From Bacteroidales bacterium (GTDB lineage Bacteria; Bacteroidota; Bacteroidia; Bacteroidales; UBA932): DNA of 64,000 nucleotides. Below are positions 44,465 to 53,826 of this stretch, piece after piece. Both the position numbers and the translations under genes were made by a program. Position 1 is the stretch's first letter; the number at the start of each line of letters is the position of its first letter. Location of the stretch: contig JAGBAO010000012.1 in the NCBI GenBank assembly GCA_017938925.1, positions 84,134 through 148,133 on the forward strand, given 5' to 3'. The notes under the pieces were generated by a model, which was not told where the DNA came from, did no database searches, and was given only the letters and a program-made list of their open reading frames with translations.

Positions 44465-45637
44465 ATGGTAGATTTGACCGAATTTGAAAGCATCAGCCCG
44501 TACACTGACGCAGAAGCGGCTGAGGCCCTGAGTAAATTGGCTGAATTTCCGCTTTTATCACATGTTTCGCAACAGTTCTTTCCGGAAGAGTCACCGGAAT
44601 TTCTAAAGAATATTCTCAAGCAGATCAAGACAATCGACGAGTTCCAGGTTCTTGTCATGCAGAAATTCGTGCGCTGGGTCATCGAGCACACCGCCCGCAA
44701 TTTCTCTTATGACGGAATCTCCAATATCGATCCTCAGAAGAAGTTTCTCGCTTTGTCGAATCACAGGGACATCATTCTTGATCCGGCGATCACACAGCTG
44801 GTTCTTTACCGCAACGGTATCCCTATGACTGAGATTGCTGTCGGAGATAACCTGATCACCAACCAGACCATCGAGTGGCTTATCCGCTCGAACAGAATGA
44901 TCAAAGTGGTGAGAGGCATTTCAGCACGTGAGCTTTATCTGTCGTCTCAGCTCCTTTCAAAGTATATCCGTCTTAACATCACCGAGCAGAGAAGCTCCAT
45001 CTGGCTTGCACAGCGTCAGGGACGCACCAAGAACGGATATGACATCACGGAGCAGGGACTTCTCAAGATGCTCGACATGAGCGGAAAGGCTGATTTCAAG
45101 ACCAACTTCGAGGAACTGAACATAATCCCGATGAGTATCTCGTATGAGATCGAGCCTTGCGACGTCCTGAAGGCACGTGAGCTTGTCATTTCTCGTAAGA
45201 GGAAATATGTGAAGGCTGAAGGTGAAGACTTCAAGAGCATCGTGACAGGTATAATGCAGCAGAAGGGTGACATCCATCTTAATATCGGAAAGCCGCTGAC
45301 ATCGGAAGAGATCGAGCAGGCTTCCCTCTGCGACAAGAACGACCGCTACCAGCTCATCAGGCATGCTGTGGATCTCAGAGTGATAGAGGGCTACAAACTC
45401 TTCAAGAACAATTATATCGCTTACGATATCGCAAATCATTCATTCAAGTATTCTCACATGTATGAGAAAGCTGACCTCGAGCAGTTTGTTACATATATGG
45501 AGCATCAGCTTGACACTGTCGAGCCGGAGATCAACAGGGAGGACCTCAGACGCATCTTCATTGATATCTATGCAAATCCGGTAGTTACCAAGGAATTGCT
45601 GGCAAAGGAAAAGCGGACCGGAAGCATTCTTCTTTAA
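44465..45637 (+). CDS. 1-acyl-sn-glycerol-3-phosphate acyltransferase family protein
   Basis: This 390-aa protein has the acyltransferase motif ALSNHRDIILDPAIT near residue 100 and a VVRGISARELYLSSQLLSKYIR block in the middle. There is no strong membrane helix, so it is probably peripheral. The C-terminal part (VDLRVIEGYKLFKNNYIAYDI onward) is shared with Bacteroidales relatives that are annotated as phospholipid acyltransferases. It differs from the multi-helix acyltransferase at 23398. It has its own promoter and terminator. Confidence 0.85.
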   Translation: MVDLTEFESISPYTDAEAAEALSKLAEFPLLSHVSQQFFPEESPEFLKNILKQIKTIDEFQVLVMQKFVRWVIEHTARNFSYDGISNIDPQKKFLALSNHRDIILDPAITQLVLYRNGIPMTEIAVGDNLITNQTIEWLIRSNRMIKVVRGISARELYLSSQLLSKYIRLNITEQRSSIWLAQRQGRTKNGYDITEQGLLKMLDMSGKADFKTNFEELNIIPMSISYEIEPCDVLKARELVISRKRKYVKAEGEDFKSIVTGIMQQKGDIHLNIGKPLTSEEIEQASLCDKNDRYQLIRHAVDLRVIEGYKLFKNNYIAYDIANHSFKYSHMYEKADLEQFVTYMEHQLDTVEPEINREDLRRIFIDIYANPVVTKELLAKEKRTGSILL

Positions 45638-45658
45638 CCTTCTGCATTCCGAAAAGAT

Positions 45659-45697
45659 ATGACGCCGACCTTGCAAGAGGCCGGCGTCATCCGTTTT
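45659..45697 (+). terminator. Bidirectional terminator between acyltransferase and MscS genes
   Basis: ATGACGCCGACC (45659-45670) and GGCCGGCGTCAT (45679-45690) form a 12-position stem with one mismatch and an 8-nt loop, followed by CCGTTTTATC. It separates convergent genes. Confidence 0.8.
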
Positions 45698-46631
45698 ATC
45701 TGTTCAGAATGTTCACGTCAAGTTTCGGATAAGGGAACTGGATGTCGTGCTTTGGAAGTTCATTGTAGATCTTGTTGATGACCAGGAATTTGACGTCCCA
45801 GTAATCATCTTTCTTTACCCATGCCCTCATGGTGAACTGTATTCCGCTGTCTTTCAGCGCGCTGAGAGTGACAAACGGGTCAGCAGGTGCCCCTTTCTCT
45901 ACATTGAGGACCCTTTCGTCTTCAGTCAGGAAGGACATCAGCAGTTTGTTTGCCTCTTCCGATGAAGCACCATACTCGACATCCACAGTCCAGTCCACGC
46001 GTCTCATCTCCTGCTGGGAGTAGTTGTCTATGGTTCCGTTCGAGAGAATTCCGTTAGGGATGATTATCACCCTGTTATCGACTGTTCTGAGTTTAGTGCT
46101 GACAATGTTGACTTCAGAGACAGTTCCGGAGAACCCCTGCGCTTCAATGTAGTCTCCTGCTTTGAAAGGCTTGAAGATAAGCAGCATGATTCCGCCTGCA
46201 AAGTTCTGGACTGTTCCGTTCAGAGCCATACCGATCGCCATACCTCCACCGGCAAGAAGAGCAGCAAATGAGGTAGTGTTCACTCCCAACACTCCGATGG
46301 ATGTGATTATCAGGATGAGAGTGAGAACTATGCTCGTAATGCTCTGCACGAATGAGGCGATTGCAGCATCAGTCTCTTTCCTTTCAAATACCCTTGAGAG
46401 CACCTTCTTGATTCTTCGGATAAGCCATATACCTACTATATATATGATAAGTGCGGCCGCGACTTTAAGACCGAATGATATGGCTTTTTCAAGCAATTCT
46501 CCGAGAAGTTCGTTTGTAGGTGTGGTTGCAATATGTTCTACCATGCTTGCAAGACCGGCCTGGACCTCATTGAGAGTGTCTGGACGAGCAAGACTATCCA
46601 ATTTAGGAAGGATTTCCAATACATTTGCCAT
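45696..46631 (-). CDS. Small-conductance mechanosensitive channel (MscS family)
   Basis: This 311-aa inner-membrane channel opens under membrane tension to release solutes. Three helices precede the pore helix with the Gly/Ala pattern ALLAGGGMAIGMALNGTVQNFAGGIMLLIFKPFKAGD, the MscS hallmark. The beta domain (VSTKLRTVDNRVIIIPNG) and the alpha/beta C-terminus follow. It lies 69 nt downstream of the calcium/sodium antiporter. A 14-bp perfect palindrome (46676-46689, TAACAAATTTGTTA) sits in that gap. Confidence 0.93.
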   Translation of the reverse strand: MANVLEILPKLDSLARPDTLNEVQAGLASMVEHIATTPTNELLGELLEKAISFGLKVAAALIIYIVGIWLIRRIKKVLSRVFERKETDAAIASFVQSITSIVLTLILIITSIGVLGVNTTSFAALLAGGGMAIGMALNGTVQNFAGGIMLLIFKPFKAGDYIEAQGFSGTVSEVNIVSTKLRTVDNRVIIIPNGILSNGTIDNYSQQEMRRVDWTVDVEYGASSEEANKLLMSFLTEDERVLNVEKGAPADPFVTLSALKDSGIQFTMRAWVKKDDYWDVKFLVINKIYNELPKHDIQFPYPKLDVNILNR

Positions 46632-46700
46632 AAATTATTGATATTATATATTTGAAACAATTATGTTAAAAGTGGTAACAAATTTGTTATATGTATTTTG

Positions 46701-47654
46701 CTACAGATTTGCGATCAAATACCACATATATCCGGCCTCCATAAGTACAAGGATGATACCTTCAAAACGGTCAAGTTGTTTCTTGCGGAACATATAGGCG
46801 CTGGCGAGTATGAAGACAGAGCTGATAAGCAGGACGCCAAGATCGACTGTAGTCATACCAGTGAACGAGAGAGGATTGATAAGTGCGGCACCTCCGAGTA
46901 TGAGCAATATATTGGAAATATTCGATCCGAGGATGTTTCCGAGTGCGAGCTGTCCTCTGCCTTTGAGTGCTGCCACCACACATGTCGCCAGTTCCGGCAT
47001 GGAGGTTCCTGCAGCCATCACGGTGATTGCAATGAATTTGTCGGATACTCCGAATAGTTTAGCCAGTTCGGTAGCAGAGTTCACGAAGAGTCTGCCTCCG
47101 AAGATCAGTCCGGCAAGACCTCCGATAATGAAGACCAGAGACATGAATACTGAATATTCTTTTGTATTGCTTTCTTCTCCATCCGGAGTGTCTGACTTGA
47201 ATGATGTCCACATATACCATGCGAAGACTGCAAGAAGCAGGGCTCCGTCAAGCCTGCAGAGCTGATCCTGGCCTTTGCCGAATATGGTAAGGTTCATTCC
47301 AAGAAGTATCAGAAGGATGGTCACACCTATATTAAGAGGTATGTCACGCTTCAGATTGCTCTTTGTTATGTCAAGGGGGGCGATCAGGGCAGTGACTCCC
47401 AGAATCATCATGGTGTTGAATATGTTGGAACCTACGATGTTGCCGATTGCCATATCTGCCTTGCCTTGGAATGAAGACATGAAGCTGACCACCATTTCAG
47501 GGGTCGAGGTGCCGATTCCGACTACGGTGAGTCCGATTACAAATTCACTGAGTCCAAGTTTCTTGGCAATTGATGATGAGCCGTCCACAAGGAAATTGGC
47601 TCCGAAAAGTATGAGCAGGAGACCTGCCAGAAGAATAAGAATCTGAATTGTCAT
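46701..47654 (-). CDS. Calcium/sodium antiporter, CaCA family (copy 1)
   Basis: This 317-aa inner-membrane exchanger has two inverted repeats of five helices. The alpha-1 motif is GLTVVGIGTSTPEMVVSF with GNIVGSNIFN, and the alpha-2 motif is ITVMAAGTSMPELATC with GNILGSNISN. These carry the ion-binding Glu residues. It resembles YrbG. A paralogue is at 52430. The -7 box at 47706-47699 (TAACTTTG on the minus strand) is its likely promoter, divergent from the NfeD gene. Confidence 0.93.
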   Translation of the reverse strand: MTIQILILLAGLLLILFGANFLVDGSSSIAKKLGLSEFVIGLTVVGIGTSTPEMVVSFMSSFQGKADMAIGNIVGSNIFNTMMILGVTALIAPLDITKSNLKRDIPLNIGVTILLILLGMNLTIFGKGQDQLCRLDGALLLAVFAWYMWTSFKSDTPDGEESNTKEYSVFMSLVFIIGGLAGLIFGGRLFVNSATELAKLFGVSDKFIAITVMAAGTSMPELATCVVAALKGRGQLALGNILGSNISNILLILGGAALINPLSFTGMTTVDLGVLLISSVFILASAYMFRKKQLDRFEGIILVLMEAGYMWYLIANL

Positions 47655-47698
47655 GTCAGAGTTTTCAGTTGTTGGGTTTTTCTCTTTTTCAAAGCCGA

Positions 47699-47706
47699 CA
47701 AAGTTA
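47699..47706 (-). promoter_or_regulatory. -7 box of the CaCA antiporter (copy 1)
   Basis: The minus strand reads TAACTTTG, 44 nt before the ATG at 47654. Confidence 0.5.
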
Positions 47707-47727
47707 GAAAAAATATACCAAAATCTT

Positions 47728-47735
47728 TATATTTG
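47728..47735 (+). promoter_or_regulatory. -7 box of the NfeD gene
   Basis: TATATTTG, 26 nt before the ATG at 47762. The upstream in-frame ATG at 47735 coincides with the end of the box, which supports 47762. Confidence 0.65.
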
Positions 47736-47761
47736 TGTTCTGTTTAATCATAGCTGACATT

Positions 47762-49081
47762 ATGAAGAGGTTTTTCACACTTTTCTCATCCCTTATACTG
47801 TGCATAGGTGCTTTTGCCGCTGATTCGCTCACTGTCTTCTATCGTATCAGACTAGATCAGAATATAGATCCTGCTGCCCGCAGGCTGGTGACATTGGGAC
47901 TGGAAAAGGCTGCTGCGGCCGATGCTGACTATATCCTTCTGGATCTGAACACGTATGGAGGTGCTGTGGATGCAGCTGACAGCATAAGAAATGCGATCCT
48001 CAGATGTGACAGACCGGTAATTTCGTTTGTGAACATGCAGGCAGCCTCAGCCGGAGCTCTGATCAGCATTGCGTGTGATTCCATATATATGAAGACAGGA
48101 AGTTCCATCGGTGCTGCTACGGTCGTGGACCAGGCCGGTAATGTCATGCCTGACAAATACCAGTCGTTCATGATGGGAATGATGCGTTCGACAGCACAGG
48201 CGACAGGAAGAGATCCTAAGATAGCCGAGTCGATGGTGGACACAGCCAATGTGCTGAGCCTGACTCCTTCGGAGGCAATTGAGGTGGGATTCTGCGAGGG
48301 AATATGTGAGGATGAATTTGAAGTTGCCCGTAAGGTTGCCGGTTCTGACGGCTTTATAATCAGGAATATGGAAGATGATATTTCGTGGCTTGACAGACTG
48401 ATTCAGTTTTTGCTGAACCCTCTTCTTCAGTCCATATTCATGATGATGATCATCGGTGGAATCTTTGTGGAGATCCGTACTCCTGGCATAGGTCTTCCTC
48501 TTGTCACCGCGATTGTCGGTGCCCTTCTGTATTTTGCTCCAGCTTATCTTGGTGACCTTGTCTCATATTGGGAGATACTTCTTTTTGTCGTGGGACTTGT
48601 CCTGATAGGTGTGGAGATATTCGTCCTTCCGGGCTTCGGAGTCTGCGGAATCCTCGGAATCATCGCTGTGGTGCTCTCGCTTGCCTTTGCAATGGTGGAC
48701 AATGCGGAACTCTTCCATTGGGACGGCTCTCTCAATCTCCAGCCGATTCTGCGTCCGATTGGAATTGTGATAATTTCCGCTTCAGCGGCTATATTCGGGT
48801 CAGTCCTTCTTGTCCGTAAACTGTTTGCCACCAGGTCCTTCGACCATATCGCCCTGAGACAGGAACTTAAGGCGGATGAAGGATTCACAGGCGTGGCATC
48901 AGGACTTGAATCATTTGTGGGAGAGACTGTTACAGTGTTTACTGACCTTCGCCCCTCAGGAAAGGTCAAGACAGCAGACGGCCGTATTTTCGAGGCAACT
49001 CTCAAATTTGGAGGCTTTGCAGAAAAAGGAACGTCCCTGACGGTCATTTCAGCCGAACAGGGACGCCTGTATTGCGAGTGA
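47762..49081 (+). CDS. NfeD-family membrane serine protease (long form)
   Basis: This 439-aa protein joins a ClpP-like protease domain to a membrane part and a C-terminal NfeD OB-fold. A signal peptide (MKRFFTLFSSLILCIGAFAA) comes first. The likely Ser-Lys dyad is S96 in NMQAASAGALIS and K132 in VMPDKYQSF, by analogy with the archaeal stomatin-operon protease. Four to six helices cover residues of about 215-360, and the OB domain ends the protein. Long NfeD proteins usually partner a stomatin/SPFH protein; none lies next to it here. Confidence 0.9.
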   Translation: MKRFFTLFSSLILCIGAFAADSLTVFYRIRLDQNIDPAARRLVTLGLEKAAAADADYILLDLNTYGGAVDAADSIRNAILRCDRPVISFVNMQAASAGALISIACDSIYMKTGSSIGAATVVDQAGNVMPDKYQSFMMGMMRSTAQATGRDPKIAESMVDTANVLSLTPSEAIEVGFCEGICEDEFEVARKVAGSDGFIIRNMEDDISWLDRLIQFLLNPLLQSIFMMMIIGGIFVEIRTPGIGLPLVTAIVGALLYFAPAYLGDLVSYWEILLFVVGLVLIGVEIFVLPGFGVCGILGIIAVVLSLAFAMVDNAELFHWDGSLNLQPILRPIGIVIISASAAIFGSVLLVRKLFATRSFDHIALRQELKADEGFTGVASGLESFVGETVTVFTDLRPSGKVKTADGRIFEATLKFGGFAEKGTSLTVISAEQGRLYCE

Positions 49082-49087
49082 TAACGA

Positions 49088-50494
49088 CTATCTTCTCTTC
49101 AATGCCACAACATTCTCGACGTGGTGGGTGTGCGGGAACATATCCACCGGCCTTACTGCTGTGATTTCATAGTCGCGGCAGAGGATTTCAAGGTCTCTTG
49201 CCTGCGAGGCAGGATTGCAGCTGACATAGACCATGCGCTCCGGTGCTGCATTGAGGATGACCTGAGCGACATCAGGATGGATTCCTGCTCTCGGCGGGTC
49301 AAGGATGATCACGTCAGGACGTCCATGCTCTTGAACGAAAGCGTCGGTGAGGATATCCTTCATATCGCCTGCGTAGAAGTCGCAGTTGGTGATTCCGTTG
49401 TTGGCGGCGTTGATCTTTGCATCCTCGATGGCCTCGGGCACATATTCAATACCTATTACACTGGATGCCTGTCTTGAGACGAACTGAGCGATTGTTCCGG
49501 TGCCTGTATAAAGGTCATAAACGACCTCCGAGCCTGTCAGGGCGGCATATTCGCGGGCTACGCTGTAGAGCTTGTAGGCCTGTTCGGTGTTGGTCTGGTA
49601 GAAAGACTTAGGGCCGATCTTGAATTTCAGGCCTTCCATATATTCGTAAATGGCATCCTCTCCCTTGTAAAGCACGCATTCCTGGTCTGAAATCGAGTCG
49701 TTGGCCTTTCCGTTGATCACGTAGTAGAGCGAGGTGATCTGAGGGAATTTCGCAGCCACTGCATCGAGCAGGGCTGTTCTGGCCTGGGCATCCTCGTGGT
49801 AGAAGCAGATGATCAGCATCACGTTTCCGGCCTCGGTGGTCCTTATGAACATGTTGCGAAGGAAGCCGACGTGTTCGCGGATGTTGAAGAACGAAAGTCC
49901 GTGCTCAAGGGCGTAGTTCCTGATGAAAAGGCGGATTTCGTTTGAAGGCTCCGGCTGCAGGTAGCAGTGATCGATGTCAAGCACCTTGTCGAAGAAACGG
50001 CCTACGTGGAAGCCAAGACCGTATTTCTCCTGCTCTGTCAGAACCTCTGCATCTTCGTTTTCAAAGATCCAGCGACGCTGTGAGAAAGTGAATTCCAGCT
50101 TGTTCCTGTAGTAGGTGGTCTTGTCGGAAGGGACGATAGGGGAGATTTCCGGCACGTCGAGATGGCCTATGCGCACGAGCTGGTCATAGACCTGCTGCTG
50201 CTTTGCCTGAAGCTGCATTTCATATGGCAGCGGCTGCCATTTGCAGCCTCCGCAGACTCCGAAATGCTTGCAGAACGGCTCCAGACGGTGCTCCGACGGC
50301 TTTACCATACGGAGGATGAATCCTTCCATATAGTTCTTCTTCTTTTTCGTCACCTTGACATCTACTACGTCGCCAGGCACAGCGAACTGCACGAACAGCA
50401 CGGTTCCGTCTATTCTTGCCAATGCCTTTCCTTCAGCGGCCACCGCCTCGATGACCACATTCTCCAGAATTATTTCCTGCTTCTTTCTTGCCAT
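49088..50494 (-). CDS. rlmD: 23S rRNA (uracil-C5)-methyltransferase, RlmD/TrmA family
   Basis: This 468-aa enzyme methylates a uracil in 23S rRNA, U1939 in the RlmD case. An N-terminal TRAM domain precedes an iron-sulfur site with C75, C81 and C84 in PFCKHFGVCGGCKW. The SAM region has VYDLYTGTGTIAQFV and the catalytic part IILDPPRAGIHPD with VYVSCNPASQARDLEIL. The ATG at 50494 (MARKKQEI) is chosen over an upstream start at 50608 that overlaps the neighbouring gene. Position specificity (RlmD or RlmC) cannot be settled by reading. Confidence 0.92.
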   Translation of the reverse strand: MARKKQEIILENVVIEAVAAEGKALARIDGTVLFVQFAVPGDVVDVKVTKKKKNYMEGFILRMVKPSEHRLEPFCKHFGVCGGCKWQPLPYEMQLQAKQQQVYDQLVRIGHLDVPEISPIVPSDKTTYYRNKLEFTFSQRRWIFENEDAEVLTEQEKYGLGFHVGRFFDKVLDIDHCYLQPEPSNEIRLFIRNYALEHGLSFFNIREHVGFLRNMFIRTTEAGNVMLIICFYHEDAQARTALLDAVAAKFPQITSLYYVINGKANDSISDQECVLYKGEDAIYEYMEGLKFKIGPKSFYQTNTEQAYKLYSVAREYAALTGSEVVYDLYTGTGTIAQFVSRQASSVIGIEYVPEAIEDAKINAANNGITNCDFYAGDMKDILTDAFVQEHGRPDVIILDPPRAGIHPDVAQVILNAAPERMVYVSCNPASQARDLEILCRDYEITAVRPVDMFPHTHHVENVVALKRR

Positions 50495-50540
50495 TGCTTG
50501 ATTATTTATTGGTCTGTTGCAGCCCCCGGTGCAATAGAAA

Positions 50541-50563
50541 TGGCCCGTCAAATTAACGGGCCA
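50541..50563 (-). terminator. Hairpin after the Na/Pi symporter gene
   Basis: TGGCCCGT and ACGGGCCA form an 8-bp stem around a 7-nt loop. On the minus strand it is followed by TTTCTATT. It ends the symporter transcript and also falls at the 5' end of the expected rlmD transcript. Confidence 0.75.
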
Positions 50564-50571
50564 CAAAAATA
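50564..50571 (-). promoter_or_regulatory. -7 box of rlmD
   Basis: The minus strand reads TATTTTTG immediately upstream of the terminator hairpin, so the rlmD leader would begin with that hairpin. Confidence 0.5.
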
Positions 50572-50586
50572 GTGAATAATTTACAA

Positions 50587-52344
50587 TTAAGAAATTTTCA
50601 TCTTGCACTTGTAGAGATCCTGTGACACATTGATCATGAAGTCTCCCATCTTTTCCAGTTCGTTTACGATGTCCATGTAGTAAACGCTGGTCTGGTAGTT
50701 CTTGCGCTCATTCTCTATGCTTTCGATCTCTTCGTCGCGGAGATTGTTTCTGAGGTTGTTGATGCGGTCCTCAGCATCGTATGCGTTTGAAATCTCCTCA
50801 AGATGCCCACCGAATGCTGTCTCAAGGTTATGTATCATGACATCATACGCATTCTCCACTGTGTCCACCATTGCATTGAGCTTCTTGATGGTGTCTGCAT
50901 CAAACGTCTTGTTGTGGATGTTCCTGCGTGAGAGGATGCGGCTGATGCTTTCTCCCGAGTCTCCGAGTGATTCAAGTTCACCGATGATCTTGTACATCGC
51001 CTTGATGATGTATGAGGTGTTGGCGCTGATCTCTTCTGCTGACACGGCATTGAGGAATGTCGCTATTTCATACTCGATCTTATCTGAAATCTCCTCATAT
51101 TTCACCAGTTTGGCTCTGAGTTCCTCGAACTTGTCCGGGTCAGTCTCGTTAATGGCATCACGGGCATATCCGAGGCCGTTCTTGGATATCTGAGCAAAGT
51201 GGATGATCTCTTTGTATGCCTGTTCGGTCGCAAGTTCAGGAGTTGCAAGAGGCCCAGCCTCTATGTACTTGAGTCTGAATACGTTGTCATCCTGATTCTT
51301 CGATCCCTTTATCACGAAGCATACGAGTCTCTCGATTGCCGGCACGAACCATATGAGAATCAATGTGTTGATCGTGTTGAAGAGGGTATGGAGCATTGAC
51401 AGACCGTAGAGTGCGGAAGTCTGGGAATCAGTCTGGACCGATGTGCCGTCAGCAGTTTTTTCAACCACTACGGCGAATCCGTCAGCAGCCGGGTCAGGGA
51501 TGCTGAAGATGGCCTCAGTGATGAAGCCGATGAATTTCAGGAAGAACGGGAATAGAGCCAGTGCCCAGATCACTCCGAACAGGTTGAAGACGGTGTGGGC
51601 AAGTGCGGCACGTTTTGCAGATGTATTACCTACTGATGCTGCAATATTCGCCGTAATTGTTGTTCCGATGTTCTCTCCGAGTACCATTGCACAGGCCATG
51701 TCGAAACGGATCCATCCCATGTTGAGCATAATCAGGGTGAGTGCCAGGGTTGCACTTGAGGACTGAAGCACGAGAGTCAGAATTGTTCCGAAAACGAGGA
51801 AGATGAGCACCGAGCCGAAGCCGTAGCCCTGCCAGCCCTGGATGAATGAAAGTACTTCCGGTGTGCTGCTGAGGTCCGGAACTGAGTTCTTCATGAGGGA
51901 AAGTCCCAGGAAGAGGAGAGAGAATCCCACAATCAGTTCAGATATGTTCCTTCTCTTGTCCTTCTTTGAAAGGGAGAGTACGAATCCGACAGCCATCATA
52001 GGAACAGCAAGGATGGAGATGTCAGCCTTGAATCCGAGCCAAGCCACAAGCCATGCAGTGACCGTGGTTCCGATGTTTGCTCCCATGATCACGCTGATTG
52101 CCTGTGCAAGTGTGAGGAGACCTGCATTCACAAAGCTCACTACCATGACGGTAGTCGCTGAAGATGACTGGATTACGGAAGTGATTCCGAGTCCTGTCAG
52201 CACACCCTTGAAAGGGTTGGCGGTCATAGCCGAAAGAAAATTGCGTAGTCTGTTACCTGCCGCTTTCTGGAGTCCGGAACTCATGAGGTTCATTCCGTAG
52301 AGGAACATTCCCAGGGCTCCAAGAAGTGTTAGAATCTGTAACAT
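50587..52344 (-). CDS. Na/Pi cotransporter family protein with PhoU domain
   Basis: This 585-aa inner-membrane protein has two NptA/PNaS repeats. The QSSSATT motif occurs as SVIQSSSATTVMVVSF and again as LVLQSSSATLALTL; the GANIGTTVTAW and GENIGTTITAN segments are paired with them. A cytoplasmic C-terminal helical region of about 200 residues resembles PhoU (IAKYEEISDKIEYEIATFL-like repeats and LESLGDSGESISRIL). It imports phosphate with sodium, with PhoU-type control likely. A -7 box at 52384-52377 precedes it. Confidence 0.92.
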   Translation of the reverse strand: MLQILTLLGALGMFLYGMNLMSSGLQKAAGNRLRNFLSAMTANPFKGVLTGLGITSVIQSSSATTVMVVSFVNAGLLTLAQAISVIMGANIGTTVTAWLVAWLGFKADISILAVPMMAVGFVLSLSKKDKRRNISELIVGFSLLFLGLSLMKNSVPDLSSTPEVLSFIQGWQGYGFGSVLIFLVFGTILTLVLQSSSATLALTLIMLNMGWIRFDMACAMVLGENIGTTITANIAASVGNTSAKRAALAHTVFNLFGVIWALALFPFFLKFIGFITEAIFSIPDPAADGFAVVVEKTADGTSVQTDSQTSALYGLSMLHTLFNTINTLILIWFVPAIERLVCFVIKGSKNQDDNVFRLKYIEAGPLATPELATEQAYKEIIHFAQISKNGLGYARDAINETDPDKFEELRAKLVKYEEISDKIEYEIATFLNAVSAEEISANTSYIIKAMYKIIGELESLGDSGESISRILSRRNIHNKTFDADTIKKLNAMVDTVENAYDVMIHNLETAFGGHLEEISNAYDAEDRINNLRNNLRDEEIESIENERKNYQTSVYYMDIVNELEKMGDFMINVSQDLYKCKMKIS

Positions 52345-52376
52345 AATTCAATTGTATTATAGTTTGTTTGCGCTGG

Positions 52377-52384
52377 CAAAGATA
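52377..52384 (-). promoter_or_regulatory. -7 box of the Na/Pi symporter gene
   Basis: The minus strand reads TATCTTTG, 32 nt before the ATG at 52344. Confidence 0.55.
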
Positions 52385-52429
52385 TGTTTGCAATTTGTAA
52401 TCTCAGCCGCTGTAAAAGTTAATTATTTG

Positions 52430-53377
52430 TTACATCTGAGTGCTCAGGAGATACCATGTGTATCCGACAAAGCACAGGAACATGAATCCTCCTGCAGCCC
52501 TGCTGATCCTGCCTTTGAAGCCGAGAATCATGGTTATGATCACAGCTGCAATCATGACGATATAGTCCACGATGGTGATTCCACCTGAAGTGAGCGGCAT
52601 CACCTGTGAGCTCAGACCAAGTATCAGCGTGATGTTGAAGATGTTGGAGCCGATGATGTTGCCCAGTGCAAGCTGGGTGTTCTTCTTGAATGCAGCTGCT
52701 ACGGAGGCAGCAAGCTCGGGCAGGGAAGTGCCGCAAGCAATGAGGGTTAGCGATATGAACGCATCGTTGACTCCGAAGGACTTCGCGACAGACACGGCAT
52801 TGTCCACGAAGAAGTCACAGCTCGTGATCAGTACAGCCAGGCCGACTGCCACCTTCCCGATTGCCATCCAGATGGATACGTTCTCTTCCTGGCAGGATGT
52901 CTCTGAGTCCTGTGCGTTCTTCATGTCACGACGGAAAGAGTACCACATGAAGAATGTGAAGAGCAACAGCAGAATCAGACCGTCCGGACGGCCGATGGTT
53001 GCAGGCGTTCCGTTGAAGAAGTTCATGGCCAGGAGCATCAGCAGGACAGATACTGCAATGCAGAACGGAATCTCGAATTTGACATTGTCCCTGCTGATTG
53101 CGATAGGGAAGAAGAGTGCGGTGAGTCCCAGGATTCCCAGCACGTTGAATATATTGGATCCGACGACATTACCTATTGCAACATCTGCATTTCCCTGAAC
53201 GGCTCCGATGAAGCTTACCACAAGTTCCGGCATTGACGTTCCCACGCCCACGATCGCAGCTCCGATCACAAAGTCAGATACCTTGTATTTCTTTGCAATC
53301 GAGACCGCTCCTGCGACAAGCCAGTCGGCACCAAGGACGATGCCGACCAGCGATACCATAAGAATAACGTACTCCAT
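52430..53377 (-). CDS. Calcium/sodium antiporter, CaCA family (copy 2)
   Basis: This 315-aa exchanger is a paralogue of the one at 46701. The alpha-1 repeat is GAAIVGVGTSMPELVVSF with GNVVGSNIFN, and the alpha-2 repeat is LTLIACGTSLPELAAS with GNIIGSNIFN. The loop between halves is charged and differs from copy 1, so the two may have different ion affinity or regulation. Its ATG overlaps the stop of the upstream 149-aa membrane protein by 1 nt, so those two are co-translated. Confidence 0.93.
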   Translation of the reverse strand: MEYVILMVSLVGIVLGADWLVAGAVSIAKKYKVSDFVIGAAIVGVGTSMPELVVSFIGAVQGNADVAIGNVVGSNIFNVLGILGLTALFFPIAISRDNVKFEIPFCIAVSVLLMLLAMNFFNGTPATIGRPDGLILLLLFTFFMWYSFRRDMKNAQDSETSCQEENVSIWMAIGKVAVGLAVLITSCDFFVDNAVSVAKSFGVNDAFISLTLIACGTSLPELAASVAAAFKKNTQLALGNIIGSNIFNITLILGLSSQVMPLTSGGITIVDYIVMIAAVIITMILGFKGRISRAAGGFMFLCFVGYTWYLLSTQM

Positions 53378-53826
53378 TATTTCCCTATAACACTTTCAAT
53401 TTCAGCAGTTTCGAGTTCGTATTGCCCTGTGCATGGCTCGTACTTGTAGGGTATGTATTCGAAAAGCTGAGAATATGATTTTCCAGTCTTCCTGCTATAG
53501 TAGATGTCAAGTCTGATACCGTTTCCTTTATCTTCCTCGCTGAGGTTCAGCTTTTTCAATGATGTCTCAAGTGCATTGGTAATCTCGCTTTTGAGACTCT
53601 GAGCGAAGAATTTCTCCACTTTGCAGTATCTTTCACCAGTTTCGTTGTCCTTGTATCCGGTTCTGAGCACGAAGGCAAGGATGAGTCCTGTGAAGATCAG
53701 GAAGAAGCCTGTTATGTTGATTGATGCAGAGGTGGGGAGTGCCACGAGGACACATCCTGCGATTATGAGAGTTGCTGTGATGGTTATATCTTTTGCAGAG
53801 CGGACTCTGCTGAATTCCTTTTCCAT
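53377..53826 (-). CDS. Small membrane protein of unknown function upstream of CaCA copy 2
   Basis: This 149-aa protein has two helices in residues of about 14-56 (ITATLIIAGCVLVALP and ITGFFLIFTGLILAFVL) and a soluble C-terminal domain (YCKVEKFFAQSLKSEITNAL, GIRLDIYYSRKTGKSYSQLFEY). No family is recognised. It overlaps the antiporter start by 1 nt, so it may regulate or assist the exchanger. Confidence 0.75.
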   Translation of the reverse strand: MEKEFSRVRSAKDITITATLIIAGCVLVALPTSASINITGFFLIFTGLILAFVLRTGYKDNETGERYCKVEKFFAQSLKSEITNALETSLKKLNLSEEDKGNGIRLDIYYSRKTGKSYSQLFEYIPYKYEPCTGQYELETAEIESVIGK

